NCBI GenBank assembly: GCA_943846665.1
Contig: OX044358.1
Location: forward strand, 434,001 to 498,000
Direction: 5' to 3'
Length of the DNA: 64,000 nt
Source: Arcticimaribacter sp002477625
GTDB lineage: Bacteria > Bacteroidota > Bacteroidia > Flavobacteriales > Flavobacteriaceae
Under the pieces are notes generated by a model. The model was given only the letters and a program-made list of their open reading frames with translations, did not search any database and was not told the DNA's origin. This document shows positions 24,088 to 32,243 of this stretch, in pieces. The position numbers and the translations under genes were made by a program. Every line of letters begins with the position of its first letter. Within the stretch, counting starts at the first letter, position 1.

Positions 24088-27000
24088 TTATTGAACTGTA
24101 ATTGTTCCATACATACCATTGTGAACTGAACATTGGTAGTAATACGTTCCTGCTGTTGTTGGTGTCCAAGTTACTGTTCCATTTGTAGCTCCGTTATTAT
24201 TAACTCCACTGGCTTGATTATCTGTACCTGTCCCTTGAACTGTTTTAATATAGAAGGGATGACTTGCAGCATCAACAGTAAAACTGAGGGTGTCTCCTGA
24301 ATTTATTGTTATTGATACGTCATCTCCACTAACTGAACCATTAGCATCTGTTCCTGATAAGGTATAATCAGCATTAGAACTGGCGGTTACCGAAATGGAA
24401 TATGTAGTTGCAGCCGCACTTATAATAACTGTCCTAGACACATCAGTCTGGTTGCCGGATGAATCAGCTACAAGGTAAGTTAGAGTATACGTTCCTGTAT
24501 TAAAAGTATCAACTGAACCAGAAACAGTAATTGAACTCGTCAAATCACCATCTACATCATCGGTAGCAGTAACTCCAGGATCTGTGAAAGTATTCCCGAC
24601 AGTTAGGTTAATTGTAGAAGAGCCTAATAATGAAATCACAGGAGGTGTGGTATCAACACTTCCATTAGGACAAGTCCCCCAAACAGGTTTGTTGTCTTCT
24701 GTTAGGGCTGAATTAAATAAAAAGTTTGTAGGCTCGGAATTAATGTTAGAAACACACCACCCCGAAATGTTCTGATTAAATGAAGATGCATTTTCAAACA
24801 TTCTGTCCATATTAGTTATATTTGAGGTATCCCAAAAACCAATGTCAGAGTTAAAGTTTGCTTTACCAGAAAATAAATTTTGCATACTAGTAACCAACGT
24901 TGTGCATAAATTGATATTACCGCTATTAGCTTGACCCCCAATAGTTGAATTATCAACCACAGTATAAGTCACCCCATTAATCACAGCTGTATCTCCTACT
25001 GATGCATTAGGACACTCACACGTTCCATTTATAAATGAGATGCTTCCTGAATTATTAGTTGTAGCTGCTGCATTGACCGTTATTGTTCCTGAAACAGTTT
25101 GAGTTGTTGAAGCCCCTGAAATAGTTACTGTGTAGTTAAATGTTCCTGTTGCACCAGGTGTTCCTGATATAGTGGCTACATTATTACCAAAGGCTAAAGT
25201 TACTCCTGATGGTAAACCTGAAACAGATGCTGATATTGAACCAGCACAAATAGGTGTTGCTGTATATTTTATATCTGTAATAGCTGTTGTTCCTGTTACT
25301 GTCTGTGAGTTAGAACCTGTTGTGAGTGCAATTGTAAATTCTTTATCCCATAGAGGTTTGTTGGCTTCTGTAAGGGCAGAAGAGTCAGAAAAACCATCTG
25401 GTTCTGATGTAATACCAGAAACACACCAGCCTGTTAAGTCTTGATTGAATACTGTTGCTTCTAGAAACATCCGTTCCATACTTGTTACTGAACCAACATT
25501 CCAGCCGCTTATATTTTGATTAAATGATGGATTATTTCTAAACATATCATCCATAGCGGTAACACTAGAAGTATTCCAGCTACTAATATCTTGATTAAAT
25601 GAAGAGTTATAACTTAGCATACTTTCCATATTGGTAACACTAGAAGTGTCCCAGTTGCTTATGTCTCCATTGAAATTACCATTAGCAAAAACCCCAGACA
25701 TTCCCAAAATATTTGAAGTATCCCAACTATCTAAATCTTGACTGAATGCAGTCGCTCCGTTGAATAAATTGTCAATGTAAATTACAGTAGAAATGTCCCA
25801 ACTACTTATATTTTGATTGAAAGAAGATGCATTAAAAAACATATAACTTAAGTTTAATGCTGAGGATAAATCCCAACCAGATACATCTCGATTAAATGAA
25901 TTAGCGCCATTAAACATATCCGTCAATGCTGTTACATTTGAAGTATCCCAAAAATCAATATTAGAATTAAACGATGTGTTGTCCTTAAATAGGTTGCTCA
26001 TACTTGTAACCAATGTCGTACACAGATTATAATTCTCATTCGCTATCTCTCCTGCTATACTATTGTCGTCTACCGCAGTATAGGTTACTCCGTCAATCAC
26101 AGCTGTATCTCCAACTGTTGCACCTGCACAATTACACGTTCCATTACTATCAAAAGAGATTGATGAAGCTATACTTACAATAACTGTTCTTTGAACTACT
26201 GTTGCAGCATTACCCGAAGCATCCGAAACGTAAAACGAAATTGTGTATGTTCCTGCCGTAGATGTATCAACTTCACTGCTATATGATTGTGTTATGGGTA
26301 ATACATATCCATTTATAGTTATACTTGAGGTAATATCTCCATCCACATCGTCAGTAGCTGTTGCTCCAGGGTCTGTAAATGTATCTCCAACAGTTAGATT
26401 AATCGTAGAAGAACCTAATAATGAAATCACAGGAGGTGTGGTGTCTGCTGTTGAGCTTGATGTTGTTGAGGTACTTGTTGTCGAACCTGCCACTACAGTA
26501 ATTGTGCCGCCTAATGTAAAGGACGAAGTAGCACTGTACCAATTAACAACATAAGAATAATCTCCTGTTTGTCCAGTTGGTGTACCGCTTATAATTGCTG
26601 TATTATCACTAAAGTTCATAGTGACTCCTGTAGGAAGACCAAGTACCTCTTCTTGTAAGTTTTCTTGACAAGAAGAGGTAACGGCAAAAGTAATATCGCT
26701 TATAGCATTGGTTAGTGTTACTGTTTGAGACTGTCCTCCACCAATGTTTTGTCCAGAAATTGTACAGTTAGCTGAATTTGTTGCTGCACTTACAATAACC
26801 GTTCTAGTAGTTGAAACGATATTGCTTGCACTATCAGTAACACTATAAACTAATGTATAGGTTCCTTCTGTTGAGGTGTCTACTCTTCCAGTAGTAATTA
26901 TTGAAGAGGTAAGGTCTCCATCTACCACATCCGTTGCAACGCATCCGTCCTCTATATAGGTGTCTCCCACTAGAAGAGTTATAGTTGAAGAACCTGTCAG

Positions 27001-28173
27001 AGTTATCGTAGGTGGTAAATCTAAACTTACAATTACTGTTCTGGTTATTGAAACAGAGTTACCTGCTGCATCAGAGACTGTGTAAGTAATCAAATAAGTT
27101 CCCTCGGTTGCTGTATTTACTGTTCCTGAAGATGTGATAGAGGAGGTTAAATCTCCATCTATATAATCTGAAGCTGTAGCTCCTGGGTCAGTGAAATTAT
27201 CCCCAACTCCTATGTAGATTGTAGAAGAACCAACTAGGGAAATAACAGGAGGTATATAGGTGTCTTCACTTTCAACATAAGTGTCGTCTTTTTCACCATT
27301 TGCTTCCTCCGAACATCCATCAATTAATTGGATTGAAAAACTAATAAAGTTATTGGTAAGCACAAGGTTTGTTATCGTTCCAAAAGGGGACTGTGCTTGT
27401 GTTAGACTTATAGTCGTATTGGAGTCTACGGAAAACTGACCTGTTGTCGTTGTTGTTCCAGAAATTATTGTGAACGAACCATCTGTTCTGAATATAATTT
27501 CAGATAATGCACAATTAGCTAGCATTTGTTTGCTAGATTCATCAATTGTATTACTTGAACTTCCACCTCCTTTGGGCTTTCTTATTTTCCATTTTCCGTT
27601 TCCAAAGAAAACATCATCTACACCAATAATTTGACTTAGTTTTTCTTCAAAAGTTGCTGTTACTGATTTGGTCTCTTCCATAACAATATCTACCTCATTA
27701 GTAGTTTCTGTGGTAGAACCTGACCACCCATAAAATATCCAATTACTTACAGGTAAAGCGGTTAGTCTAACTGTACTGAAGGGGTCATAATCTGTATTCT
27801 TTTCCGAAGACTCAACTAATACTTGAGATACAGTACCACTTCCAATTATATTGACACTCAAACTGTATTGTAATCGTATAAAACTTGCTGTAATGTTTTT
27901 GTCACCCGTCATAGTTATAATCAATGGATTTGTGCTTCCCGAAGCATCTCCTGACCATCCAGAAAAGACATAGCCATCAGCTGGTGTAGCTGTTAGTGAG
28001 ACATTAGCATTTTCATTATGAGCGTCACCAGGGTCATTTACGCTTCCACCTTCAGAAGCTGTTACTGCTAAAGTAAATGTTACGGTTGGGGTTGGAACTA
28101 CTGCATCGGGAACTGGACTATCCTTAGAACAGGATAAAAGAATAAAAAAAACAAGTATGGCCAGTCTTCTCAT
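24088..28173 (-). CDS. Giant BspA-like lipoprotein with C-terminal cupredoxin-like domain
   Basis: 1361 residues. Lipobox ILLSC (Cys 15). Approximate order: two InlB-type repeats (30-180), a lipocalin-like segment (GNGKWKIRKPKGGG, 190-300), DUF5011/HYR-type Ig domains (310-470), a putative Ig domain (475-575), another DUF5011 (585-675), a BspA/DUF285 block with about nine FN.DIS.WD repeats (680-940), a second short BspA block (1050-1170), DUF5011 (1170-1255), and a C-terminal domain with SHPFYIKT and YYYQCSVHNGMYGTITVQ. The last has the His, Cys, His, Met ligand set of a type 1 copper site. It has no T9SS sorting domain. Probably a surface adhesin. Confidence 0.85.
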   Translation of the reverse strand: MRRLAILVFFILLSCSKDSPVPDAVVPTPTVTFTLAVTASEGGSVNDPGDAHNENANVSLTATPADGYVFSGWSGDASGSTNPLIITMTGDKNITASFIRLQYSLSVNIIGSGTVSQVLVESSEKNTDYDPFSTVRLTALPVSNWIFYGWSGSTTETTNEVDIVMEETKSVTATFEEKLSQIIGVDDVFFGNGKWKIRKPKGGGSSSNTIDESSKQMLANCALSEIIFRTDGSFTIISGTTTTTGQFSVDSNTTISLTQAQSPFGTITNLVLTNNFISFSIQLIDGCSEEANGEKDDTYVESEDTYIPPVISLVGSSTIYIGVGDNFTDPGATASDYIDGDLTSSITSSGTVNTATEGTYLITYTVSDAAGNSVSITRTVIVSLDLPPTITLTGSSTITLLVGDTYIEDGCVATDVVDGDLTSSIITTGRVDTSTEGTYTLVYSVTDSASNIVSTTRTVIVSAATNSANCTISGQNIGGGQSQTVTLTNAISDITFAVTSSCQENLQEEVLGLPTGVTMNFSDNTAIISGTPTGQTGDYSYVVNWYSATSSFTLGGTITVVAGSTTSTSTTSSSTADTTPPVISLLGSSTINLTVGDTFTDPGATATDDVDGDITSSITINGYVLPITQSYSSEVDTSTAGTYTISFYVSDASGNAATVVQRTVIVSIASSISFDSNGTCNCAGATVGDTAVIDGVTYTAVDDNSIAGEIANENYNLCTTLVTSMSNLFKDNTSFNSNIDFWDTSNVTALTDMFNGANSFNRDVSGWDLSSALNLSYMFFNASSFNQNISSWDISTVIYIDNLFNGATAFSQDLDSWDTSNILGMSGVFANGNFNGDISNWDTSSVTNMESMLSYNSSFNQDISSWNTSSVTAMDDMFRNNPSFNQNISGWNVGSVTSMERMFLEATVFNQDLTGWCVSGITSEPDGFSDSSALTEANKPLWDKEFTIALTTGSNSQTVTGTTAITDIKYTATPICAGSISASVSGLPSGVTLAFGNNVATISGTPGATGTFNYTVTISGASTTQTVSGTITVNAAATTNNSGSISFINGTCECPNASVGDTAVINGVTYTVVDNSTIGGQANSGNINLCTTLVTSMQNLFSGKANFNSDIGFWDTSNITNMDRMFENASSFNQNISGWCVSNINSEPTNFLFNSALTEDNKPVWGTCPNGSVDTTPPVISLLGSSTINLTVGNTFTDPGVTATDDVDGDLTSSITVSGSVDTFNTGTYTLTYLVADSSGNQTDVSRTVIISAAATTYSISVTASSNADYTLSGTDANGSVSGDDVSITINSGDTLSFTVDAASHPFYIKTVQGTGTDNQASGVNNNGATNGTVTWTPTTAGTYYYQCSVHNGMYGTITVQ

Positions 28174-28297
28174 AATGTTAGGGGTTTACATAAATATATT
28201 AAAAACGTAAATTAACCATATTCCCACTGGGAATATCAATAATATAATCTTATTCTACTAAAAAAAATAGAACTTCAGCTGCGAATCATTATTTTAA

Positions 28298-28460
28298 TAA
28301 TGAATAAGGCAAGTCTTTAACCTCATCTGTTTCCTGTTTCAGCTTGGGTAAAGTGTATTGTAGGGCTATTTGAAGCATCTTAATACGCTGGTTAGCATCT
28401 ACTCGTTTAGGTCTAAAGAGTCTATTAAATCGTCTAATAAGTCTTGCAGTTTACTGCTTT
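28298..28460 (-). pseudogene. MPRPKGS-gene remnant, spacer copy 4
   Basis: Minus strand encodes KLQDLLDDLIDSLDLNE, then after a frameshift QRIKMLQIALQYTLPKLKQ and KDLPYSLLK. The 5' end is lost. It lies about 125 bp upstream of the giant lipoprotein start. It shows the undamaged central sequence that the copy at 21637 has lost. Confidence 0.75.
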
Positions 28461-28526
28461 AACAATTCTCTTTATTTCAACGAAGTTGCTGAACTTACTG
28501 AAGAGGATTTGTCTGCGGTTTTACAG

Positions 28527-28556
28527 AAAACGCCACTAAAGTTAATTAGAGGCGTT
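28527..28556 (-). terminator. Terminator of the gene at 28582
   Basis: Minus strand stem AACGCC / GGCGTT with flanking weak pairs and a short T run. Diverged copy of the terminator at 30714-30749; the sequence next to it (GAAGAGGAT) is also shared. Confidence 0.55.
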
Positions 28557-28581
28557 AGAATTCAGTGAGGATAGTATTAGT

Positions 28582-28986
28582 TTATAAAGTCCCCTTTTTT
28601 GAGCCATAATAAAATAGCCCCATAGTTCCTAATCCTATAATTATAACAGGTAGTGGAGCAGTTGGTTGACCTGTAAAAACATTAATTAAATCGGGTAAGG
28701 CAAAGAATCCAGATAAAGCAAACAAAAGGAATGATATTCTTTTTAAAACATTAATATCATTGAAAGTTAGTGAGCCATATATGAGGGAGATAATCCCAAG
28801 AACTAATAATCCAAGTACTAAAGCAAATTGTTCAAAAATTATTATTGCATCTGGTGATGGGTCTGACCCAAAAGCGTCAGTTGTAAGCATCATTTTAAAT
28901 TCAGGAGAAAATAAAGAAATATACAATGGAAGAGCCTGGAGGAATATTAATGCTATATTAATTTTAAAGATTGTTTTAATATTCAT
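28582..28986 (-). CDS. Four-helix membrane protein, island cargo
   Basis: 134 residues, helices at FKINIALIFLQALPLYISLF, FALVLGLLVLGIISLIYGSL, ISFLLFALSGFFALPDLI, and PVIIIGLGTMGLFYYG. No catalytic motif is evident. It follows the gene at 29011 by 24 bp on the same strand and carries the shared leader in that gap, so it may be cotranscribed. Resembles small uncharacterised integral membrane proteins of marine Bacteroidota. Confidence 0.6.
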   Translation of the reverse strand: MNIKTIFKINIALIFLQALPLYISLFSPEFKMMLTTDAFGSDPSPDAIIIFEQFALVLGLLVLGIISLIYGSLTFNDINVLKRISFLLFALSGFFALPDLINVFTGQPTAPLPVIIIGLGTMGLFYYGSKKGTL

Positions 28987-29010
28987 TTTAATTGATTTAT
29001 GATTAATGTT
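28987..29010 (-). repeat. Shared cargo leader, copy 2
   Basis: Minus strand ATTAATCATAAATCAATTAA directly before the ATG at 28986. It lies in a 24-bp gap between two codirectional genes, so it acts at least as a translation leader and not only as a promoter. Confidence 0.65.
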
Positions 29011-29700
29011 TTAATAATCCATTATGCGGACTGACATTGTTGTATTAACAACTTTTCTTACACCAGAAACTTTTTTAGAAAAATCCGCAAACAATGGGTC
29101 AGAAAACATTCTTTTAGTGTTTGACAAAGCTGTTTTAATATCGGGCGAACCTATCCAAGCAAAATGTGTGAAATCACTATTTTTCCCCAAGATAGGAAAA
29201 GCGATGCCAAAGGAATTGTTTTCATAACCCAACTTTTTCGCTATTTTTAGAGAGAAACTTTGAAATTCCTTAAGATATAATCCAGGATTTGATACTTCCA
29301 TTTGATAAAGCATAAATACGTTATCATTGGCCCAATCTTTTCCATTGTACCATATTGGTGTGTTTAAAGATTCAGATATTTGTTTTGAAAATTTACCCAT
29401 TTTTTCAAAAAACAATTGTGCGTCAGGAGACTGATTCCAAGATGCATAGAAGTTCTCAAATGCAGCTTCATTTGGAAAACAAATTTGAAGAGAGTGGGTG
29501 GATTCATTTGTTCCGTTTGGTAAGTAAGCAAATAAAGATTTTGTCCCTTGGATATTTTTTCCCCATTCAGTTTCCATCATCCCTTTAAGAGAAGAAGCTA
29601 CCATTTCAGGTTGCTCTGCTTTAAAATCTAAAAACAAACAGTATTGTGCATTAGTAAATACAAAACTAAATAAGGCTGTAATTAATAAAATCCTTTTCAT
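29011..29700 (-). CDS. Secreted protein of unknown function, island cargo
   Basis: 229 residues with a signal peptide (MKRILLITALFSFVFTNA). The mature part looks like two ferredoxin-like (dimeric alpha/beta-barrel type) halves: YCLFLDFKAEQPEMVASSL and later FMLYQMEVSNPGLYLKEFQS, each with a helix and closing strand (STHSLQICFPNEAAFENFY, TNSDFTHFAWIGSPDI-like). It resembles in layout the protein at 31332. No known activity. Preceded by leader copy 3 and MPRPKGS remnant copy 5. Confidence 0.6.
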   Translation of the reverse strand: MKRILLITALFSFVFTNAQYCLFLDFKAEQPEMVASSLKGMMETEWGKNIQGTKSLFAYLPNGTNESTHSLQICFPNEAAFENFYASWNQSPDAQLFFEKMGKFSKQISESLNTPIWYNGKDWANDNVFMLYQMEVSNPGLYLKEFQSFSLKIAKKLGYENNSFGIAFPILGKNSDFTHFAWIGSPDIKTALSNTKRMFSDPLFADFSKKVSGVRKVVNTTMSVRIMDY

Positions 29701-29730
29701 TCTGAATATATTTATGGTTAATAATATTTA
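29701..29730 (-). repeat. Shared cargo leader, copy 3
   Basis: Diverged copy (AATATTATTAACCATAAATA) before the ATG at 29700, followed upstream by AATTAGTTTT as in copy 5. Confidence 0.55.
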
Positions 29731-29783
29731 AAACTAATTAAATTAATTGCAAAACACAAGTTTATGTTAAATTACTTCAACCT

Positions 29784-29845
29784 TAATCAATAAACAAAGG
29801 CAAGTCTTCAACCTCATCTGTCTCTTGTTTCAACTTAGGTAAAAC
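29784..29845 (-). repeat. MPRPKGS-gene 3' remnant, spacer copy 5
   Basis: Encodes LPKLKQETDEVEDLPLFID and a stop on the minus strand, 84 bp upstream of the gene at 29700. Its left neighbour is the end of an InlB lipoprotein remnant, the same order as at 19800. Confidence 0.7.
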
Positions 29846-30110
29846 TTATTCTGAAGTAGTTACTTTGAAAAAAGCTTGAACATCTCTGTTAGAATTCATT
29901 GTCACACTAGCGCGACAGAAGCCTCTTGTTCTCACATACACCATCTCTGTCAGTCCCTTCCCATCTGTCAAATACGTACCCATTATTTGGAATTGCTGAA
30001 AATCCTATTTGAGTTCCGCTTCAGTTCTAGAAGAACCAGCTCCTACTCGATATACCTAACTGTTACTGCTTCTGAAGGAGGGTTAGTATCGCCAGAAGTT
30101 TCTTACGAGG
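29846..30110 (-). pseudogene. InlB-repeat lipoprotein remnant, partly inverted
   Basis: Minus strand reads FSAIPNNGYVFDRWEGTDRD, then after a frameshift RGFCRASVTMNSNRDVQAFF and KVTTSE, clearly a paralogue of the gene at 19800. The part that should precede it (YLTVTASEGGLVSPE) is present at 30045-30100 but on the plus strand. The gene has been broken by a frameshift and by an internal inversion. Confidence 0.65.
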
Positions 30111-30112
30111 CT

Positions 30113-30613
30113 TTATAAGGTTTTTTTCTCTCCACAAATTTCTTGACCATAAAGTTGTGTTGTCAATAGAATATCGCTTAAATATTCTTTTTGTTCAATT
30201 ATCTGACCATTTTCATTAAGAGTATATTTAATTGCATAATCGTTTTCATATTTTCCTCCAACTCCTTCCATTCTTCCTTCTGCAAAAACCATTGCTGTTC
30301 TTCCATCTACTATTATACTCTTGTATTCAACTCCAACATCTCCTTTGAGAAGCGAACCAAAATAACCTGCAAACTCTAAAAACTCATCCCAACTATAAGT
30401 TTTTGAAACATCTAATTGACCTGTTAGAATAAATGTGAAGTTATCCGCAAGGAGCGATTTCATTAAATCAATTTCTCCATCCATTTGAGCGTTGAATGCT
30501 TTTAAAACTGTTTCTCTAGTTTGTTCAGTTAGAATTTCCTGCTGTGATTTAACAGGAGTGTTATCACAAGAAATAAGTATAATAGCTGAAAGTAAAATAA
30601 GTACTTTTTTCAT
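30113..30613 (-). CDS. NTF2-like (SnoaL-type) lipoprotein
   Basis: 166 residues, lipobox ILISC (Cys 16). The body has the NTF2-like pattern: RETVLKAFNAQMDGEIDLMK, LLADNFTFILTGQLDVS, SWDEFLEFAGYFG, and closing strands MVFAEGRMEGVGGKYENDYA and IKYTLNENGQIIEQKEY. The enzymatic role is unknown; the fold also serves for ligand binding. Shared leader copy 4 precedes it. Confidence 0.7.
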   Translation of the reverse strand: MKKVLILLSAIILISCDNTPVKSQQEILTEQTRETVLKAFNAQMDGEIDLMKSLLADNFTFILTGQLDVSKTYSWDEFLEFAGYFGSLLKGDVGVEYKSIIVDGRTAMVFAEGRMEGVGGKYENDYAIKYTLNENGQIIEQKEYLSDILLTTQLYGQEICGEKKTL

Positions 30614-30642
30614 TTTTATTTGATTTTTGGTTAATAAGATAC
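30614..30642 (-). repeat. Shared cargo leader, copy 4
   Basis: Diverged copy (CTTATTAACCAAAAATCAAA) before the ATG at 30613; the upstream TTTTTTATATTAGTAT matches copy 1. Confidence 0.5.
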
Positions 30643-30713
30643 TAATATAAAAAACTCTAACTCTACTCCGTGTTTTTCTTCCTGAACTTGATGAAGAGGA
30701 TATGCCGATGGTT

Positions 30714-30749
30714 TAAAAAAAAACGCCACTAAATTTAATTAGTGACGTT
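30714..30749 (-). terminator. Terminator of the gene at 30787
   Basis: On the minus strand an 11-bp stem AACGTCACTAA / TTTAGTGGCGTT-type with one G-U pair, followed by nine T. The G-U pair forms only on the minus strand, which supports the orientation. A diverged copy lies at 28527. Confidence 0.8.
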
Positions 30750-30786
30750 AATAGTTATAATATATATTGTTCTTTAAAAAGTGAAA

Positions 30787-31290
30787 TTATTCAACATCTT
30801 CTTCAGAATCTGGTTGAACAGACATAACCATTCCAGTAGCATCAAAAAAGTCACCAGATTGAATAATCTTTCCTTCTTTTATTACGAAATAATGATAAGA
30901 GTCAACCGAGAAACTTTTCCCTGAAGCATTACTAACTCCTTTCCAAGTACCGTAAACTCTAACGCTACCATCTGCCTTAAGGGTTTCTTCATCAACACCC
31001 GGAAGCCATCTCGCGTCATTAAAAGAAACATCCGAAAAGTTTGACATATAGAAATTCCCTTGCTCTAAAACTTTTTTATATCCAACGATTCCAGCTCCAT
31101 ACATTGGAGATTGATGCTCAATTTTTTCATCGGTCATAGAAACAAAATTTTCATAGTCTGTTGGTGATTCATATGAAGCAAGATATTTTTTAGCTATTTC
31201 TTTATTCTCTTTAAATAATGACATATCGACATTTGAGTCACAAGAAATAAGTGTTGTCATTGCTAATGCAATAATTAAATATTTTTTCAT
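30787..31290 (-). CDS. NTF2-like lipoprotein
   Basis: 167 residues, lipobox TTLISC (Cys 17). NTF2-like layout: IAKKYLASYESPTDYENFVS, IEHQSPMYGAGIVGYKKVLE, VRVYGTWKGVSNASGKSF, YHYFVIKEGKIIQSGDFFD. The last strand is the family's usual end. Very acidic C-terminus. Third secreted NTF2-like protein in the island. Leader copy 5 precedes it and a strong terminator follows. Confidence 0.7.
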   Translation of the reverse strand: MKKYLIIALAMTTLISCDSNVDMSLFKENKEIAKKYLASYESPTDYENFVSMTDEKIEHQSPMYGAGIVGYKKVLEQGNFYMSNFSDVSFNDARWLPGVDEETLKADGSVRVYGTWKGVSNASGKSFSVDSYHYFVIKEGKIIQSGDFFDATGMVMSVQPDSEEDVE

Positions 31291-31318
31291 TTTAATTGAT
31301 TTATGATTAATAATATTA
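31291..31318 (-). repeat. Shared cargo leader, copy 5
   Basis: Same 28 bp as copy 1 (AATATTATTAATCATAAATC, then AATTAAA) before the ATG at 31290, within a 41-bp gap after the gene at 31332. Confidence 0.7.
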
Positions 31319-31331
31319 AAAACTAATTAAC

Positions 31332-32102
31332 TTAATCGGTAGTTAATTTGTCTAAATTCGACATGCTCTCAGGAGAACTCATCTCTGGAGCGAAATTCAT
31401 ATCGTATGTTTTTCTTCCATACATTTCTAAAGATTTAGAGAAATTATCAAGGTCTTTCTCATAGCTATTTTCACCATAAATCTTGTTGTACACATTATAT
31501 ACTTTCATCCACTCATCACTATTATCTGAACCTAGTTCAGCATAATTGCTATGACCAAAAACAACCATTGCCATATTTCCATCACATCCAGAACCGCAAT
31601 TCCAAATCTCCAAAAAGATATCAGCACGTGAAGATTTTATTGCTTTAGCAACATTGTTTCTAAACCTCCAAAACTCATCAGACATTTCGGCTTTATAAGT
31701 GTACTCAATAACCCTTCTTAAGGGCTTATCAAATGGACTCACAGTGACATGAGATGCCTCTTTGTTATACCACATCCATCGAACTTTAGAATTAGTAACA
31801 TATTGAGAAACCTCATCTTTCCATAATTTTCTAGATACTTTTGGAGCTTTTTTGTCAAATCCAGATATCTCTTCTTCATATCGAACTCTAAAGTATTTAC
31901 CCGTATTGTCGCCCGAAGTAATATTGAAGGTGAAAAATCGAAGTTGACCTTCTTTAGTGTTGTACATTTTTGTTTTCTTTTGAACTCCAGCTTGAAATTT
32001 TTCATTCTTGCCTTTCTCAACAGAAATAATTCTTGATTGAATAACTTGACCAAACGTCATCGTTGCCGACAATAAAAATAGTAGTGAAAGTAATTTTTTC
32101 AT
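31332..32102 (-). CDS. Secreted protein of unknown function
   Basis: 256 residues, signal peptide MKKLLSLLFLLSATMTFG. The mature part starts VIQSRIISVEKGKNEKFQAG, reminiscent of dimeric alpha/beta-barrel proteins, and has a Cys pair in IWNCGSGCDGNMAMVVFGHS. No active site is recognised. It is probably the first gene of the run 31332-30787. The right limit of the island may lie just upstream, near 32180. Confidence 0.6.
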   Translation of the reverse strand: MKKLLSLLFLLSATMTFGQVIQSRIISVEKGKNEKFQAGVQKKTKMYNTKEGQLRFFTFNITSGDNTGKYFRVRYEEEISGFDKKAPKVSRKLWKDEVSQYVTNSKVRWMWYNKEASHVTVSPFDKPLRRVIEYTYKAEMSDEFWRFRNNVAKAIKSSRADIFLEIWNCGSGCDGNMAMVVFGHSNYAELGSDNSDEWMKVYNVYNKIYGENSYEKDLDNFSKSLEMYGRKTYDMNFAPEMSSPESMSNLDKLTTD

Positions 32103-32172
32103 TTTAAAATAAATTATAGTTTATACTTGTAAAACTATGAAAAATATATTTTAGTTGCAAATCACAACTTAA

Positions 32173-32203
32173 CTTATTTACCCATTGACAGTAGACTTAC
32201 AGG
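32173..32203. other. Possible degenerate outer end of the island
   Basis: CTTATTTAC at 32173 and TTACAGG at 32197 recall the order CTTATTTAC, then TTACAGG, at the 19051-19077 junction (spacing 24 instead of 20). Weak evidence only. Confidence 0.2.
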
Positions 32204-32243
32204 AATTTGTCTCCCCAAAAAATTAAAAAAAGATTGGAATGAA

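Noticed and set aside
19691..29845. Classical integron with attC sites
   Set aside because: The repeated segments are 3' ends of a protein gene and do not show the paired R/L boxes of attC sites; no IntI-type integrase is present. The array is only cassette-like.
15920..32200. Prophage
   Set aside because: No capsid, terminase, tail or lysis genes are visible; only recombinase and small DNA-binding genes.
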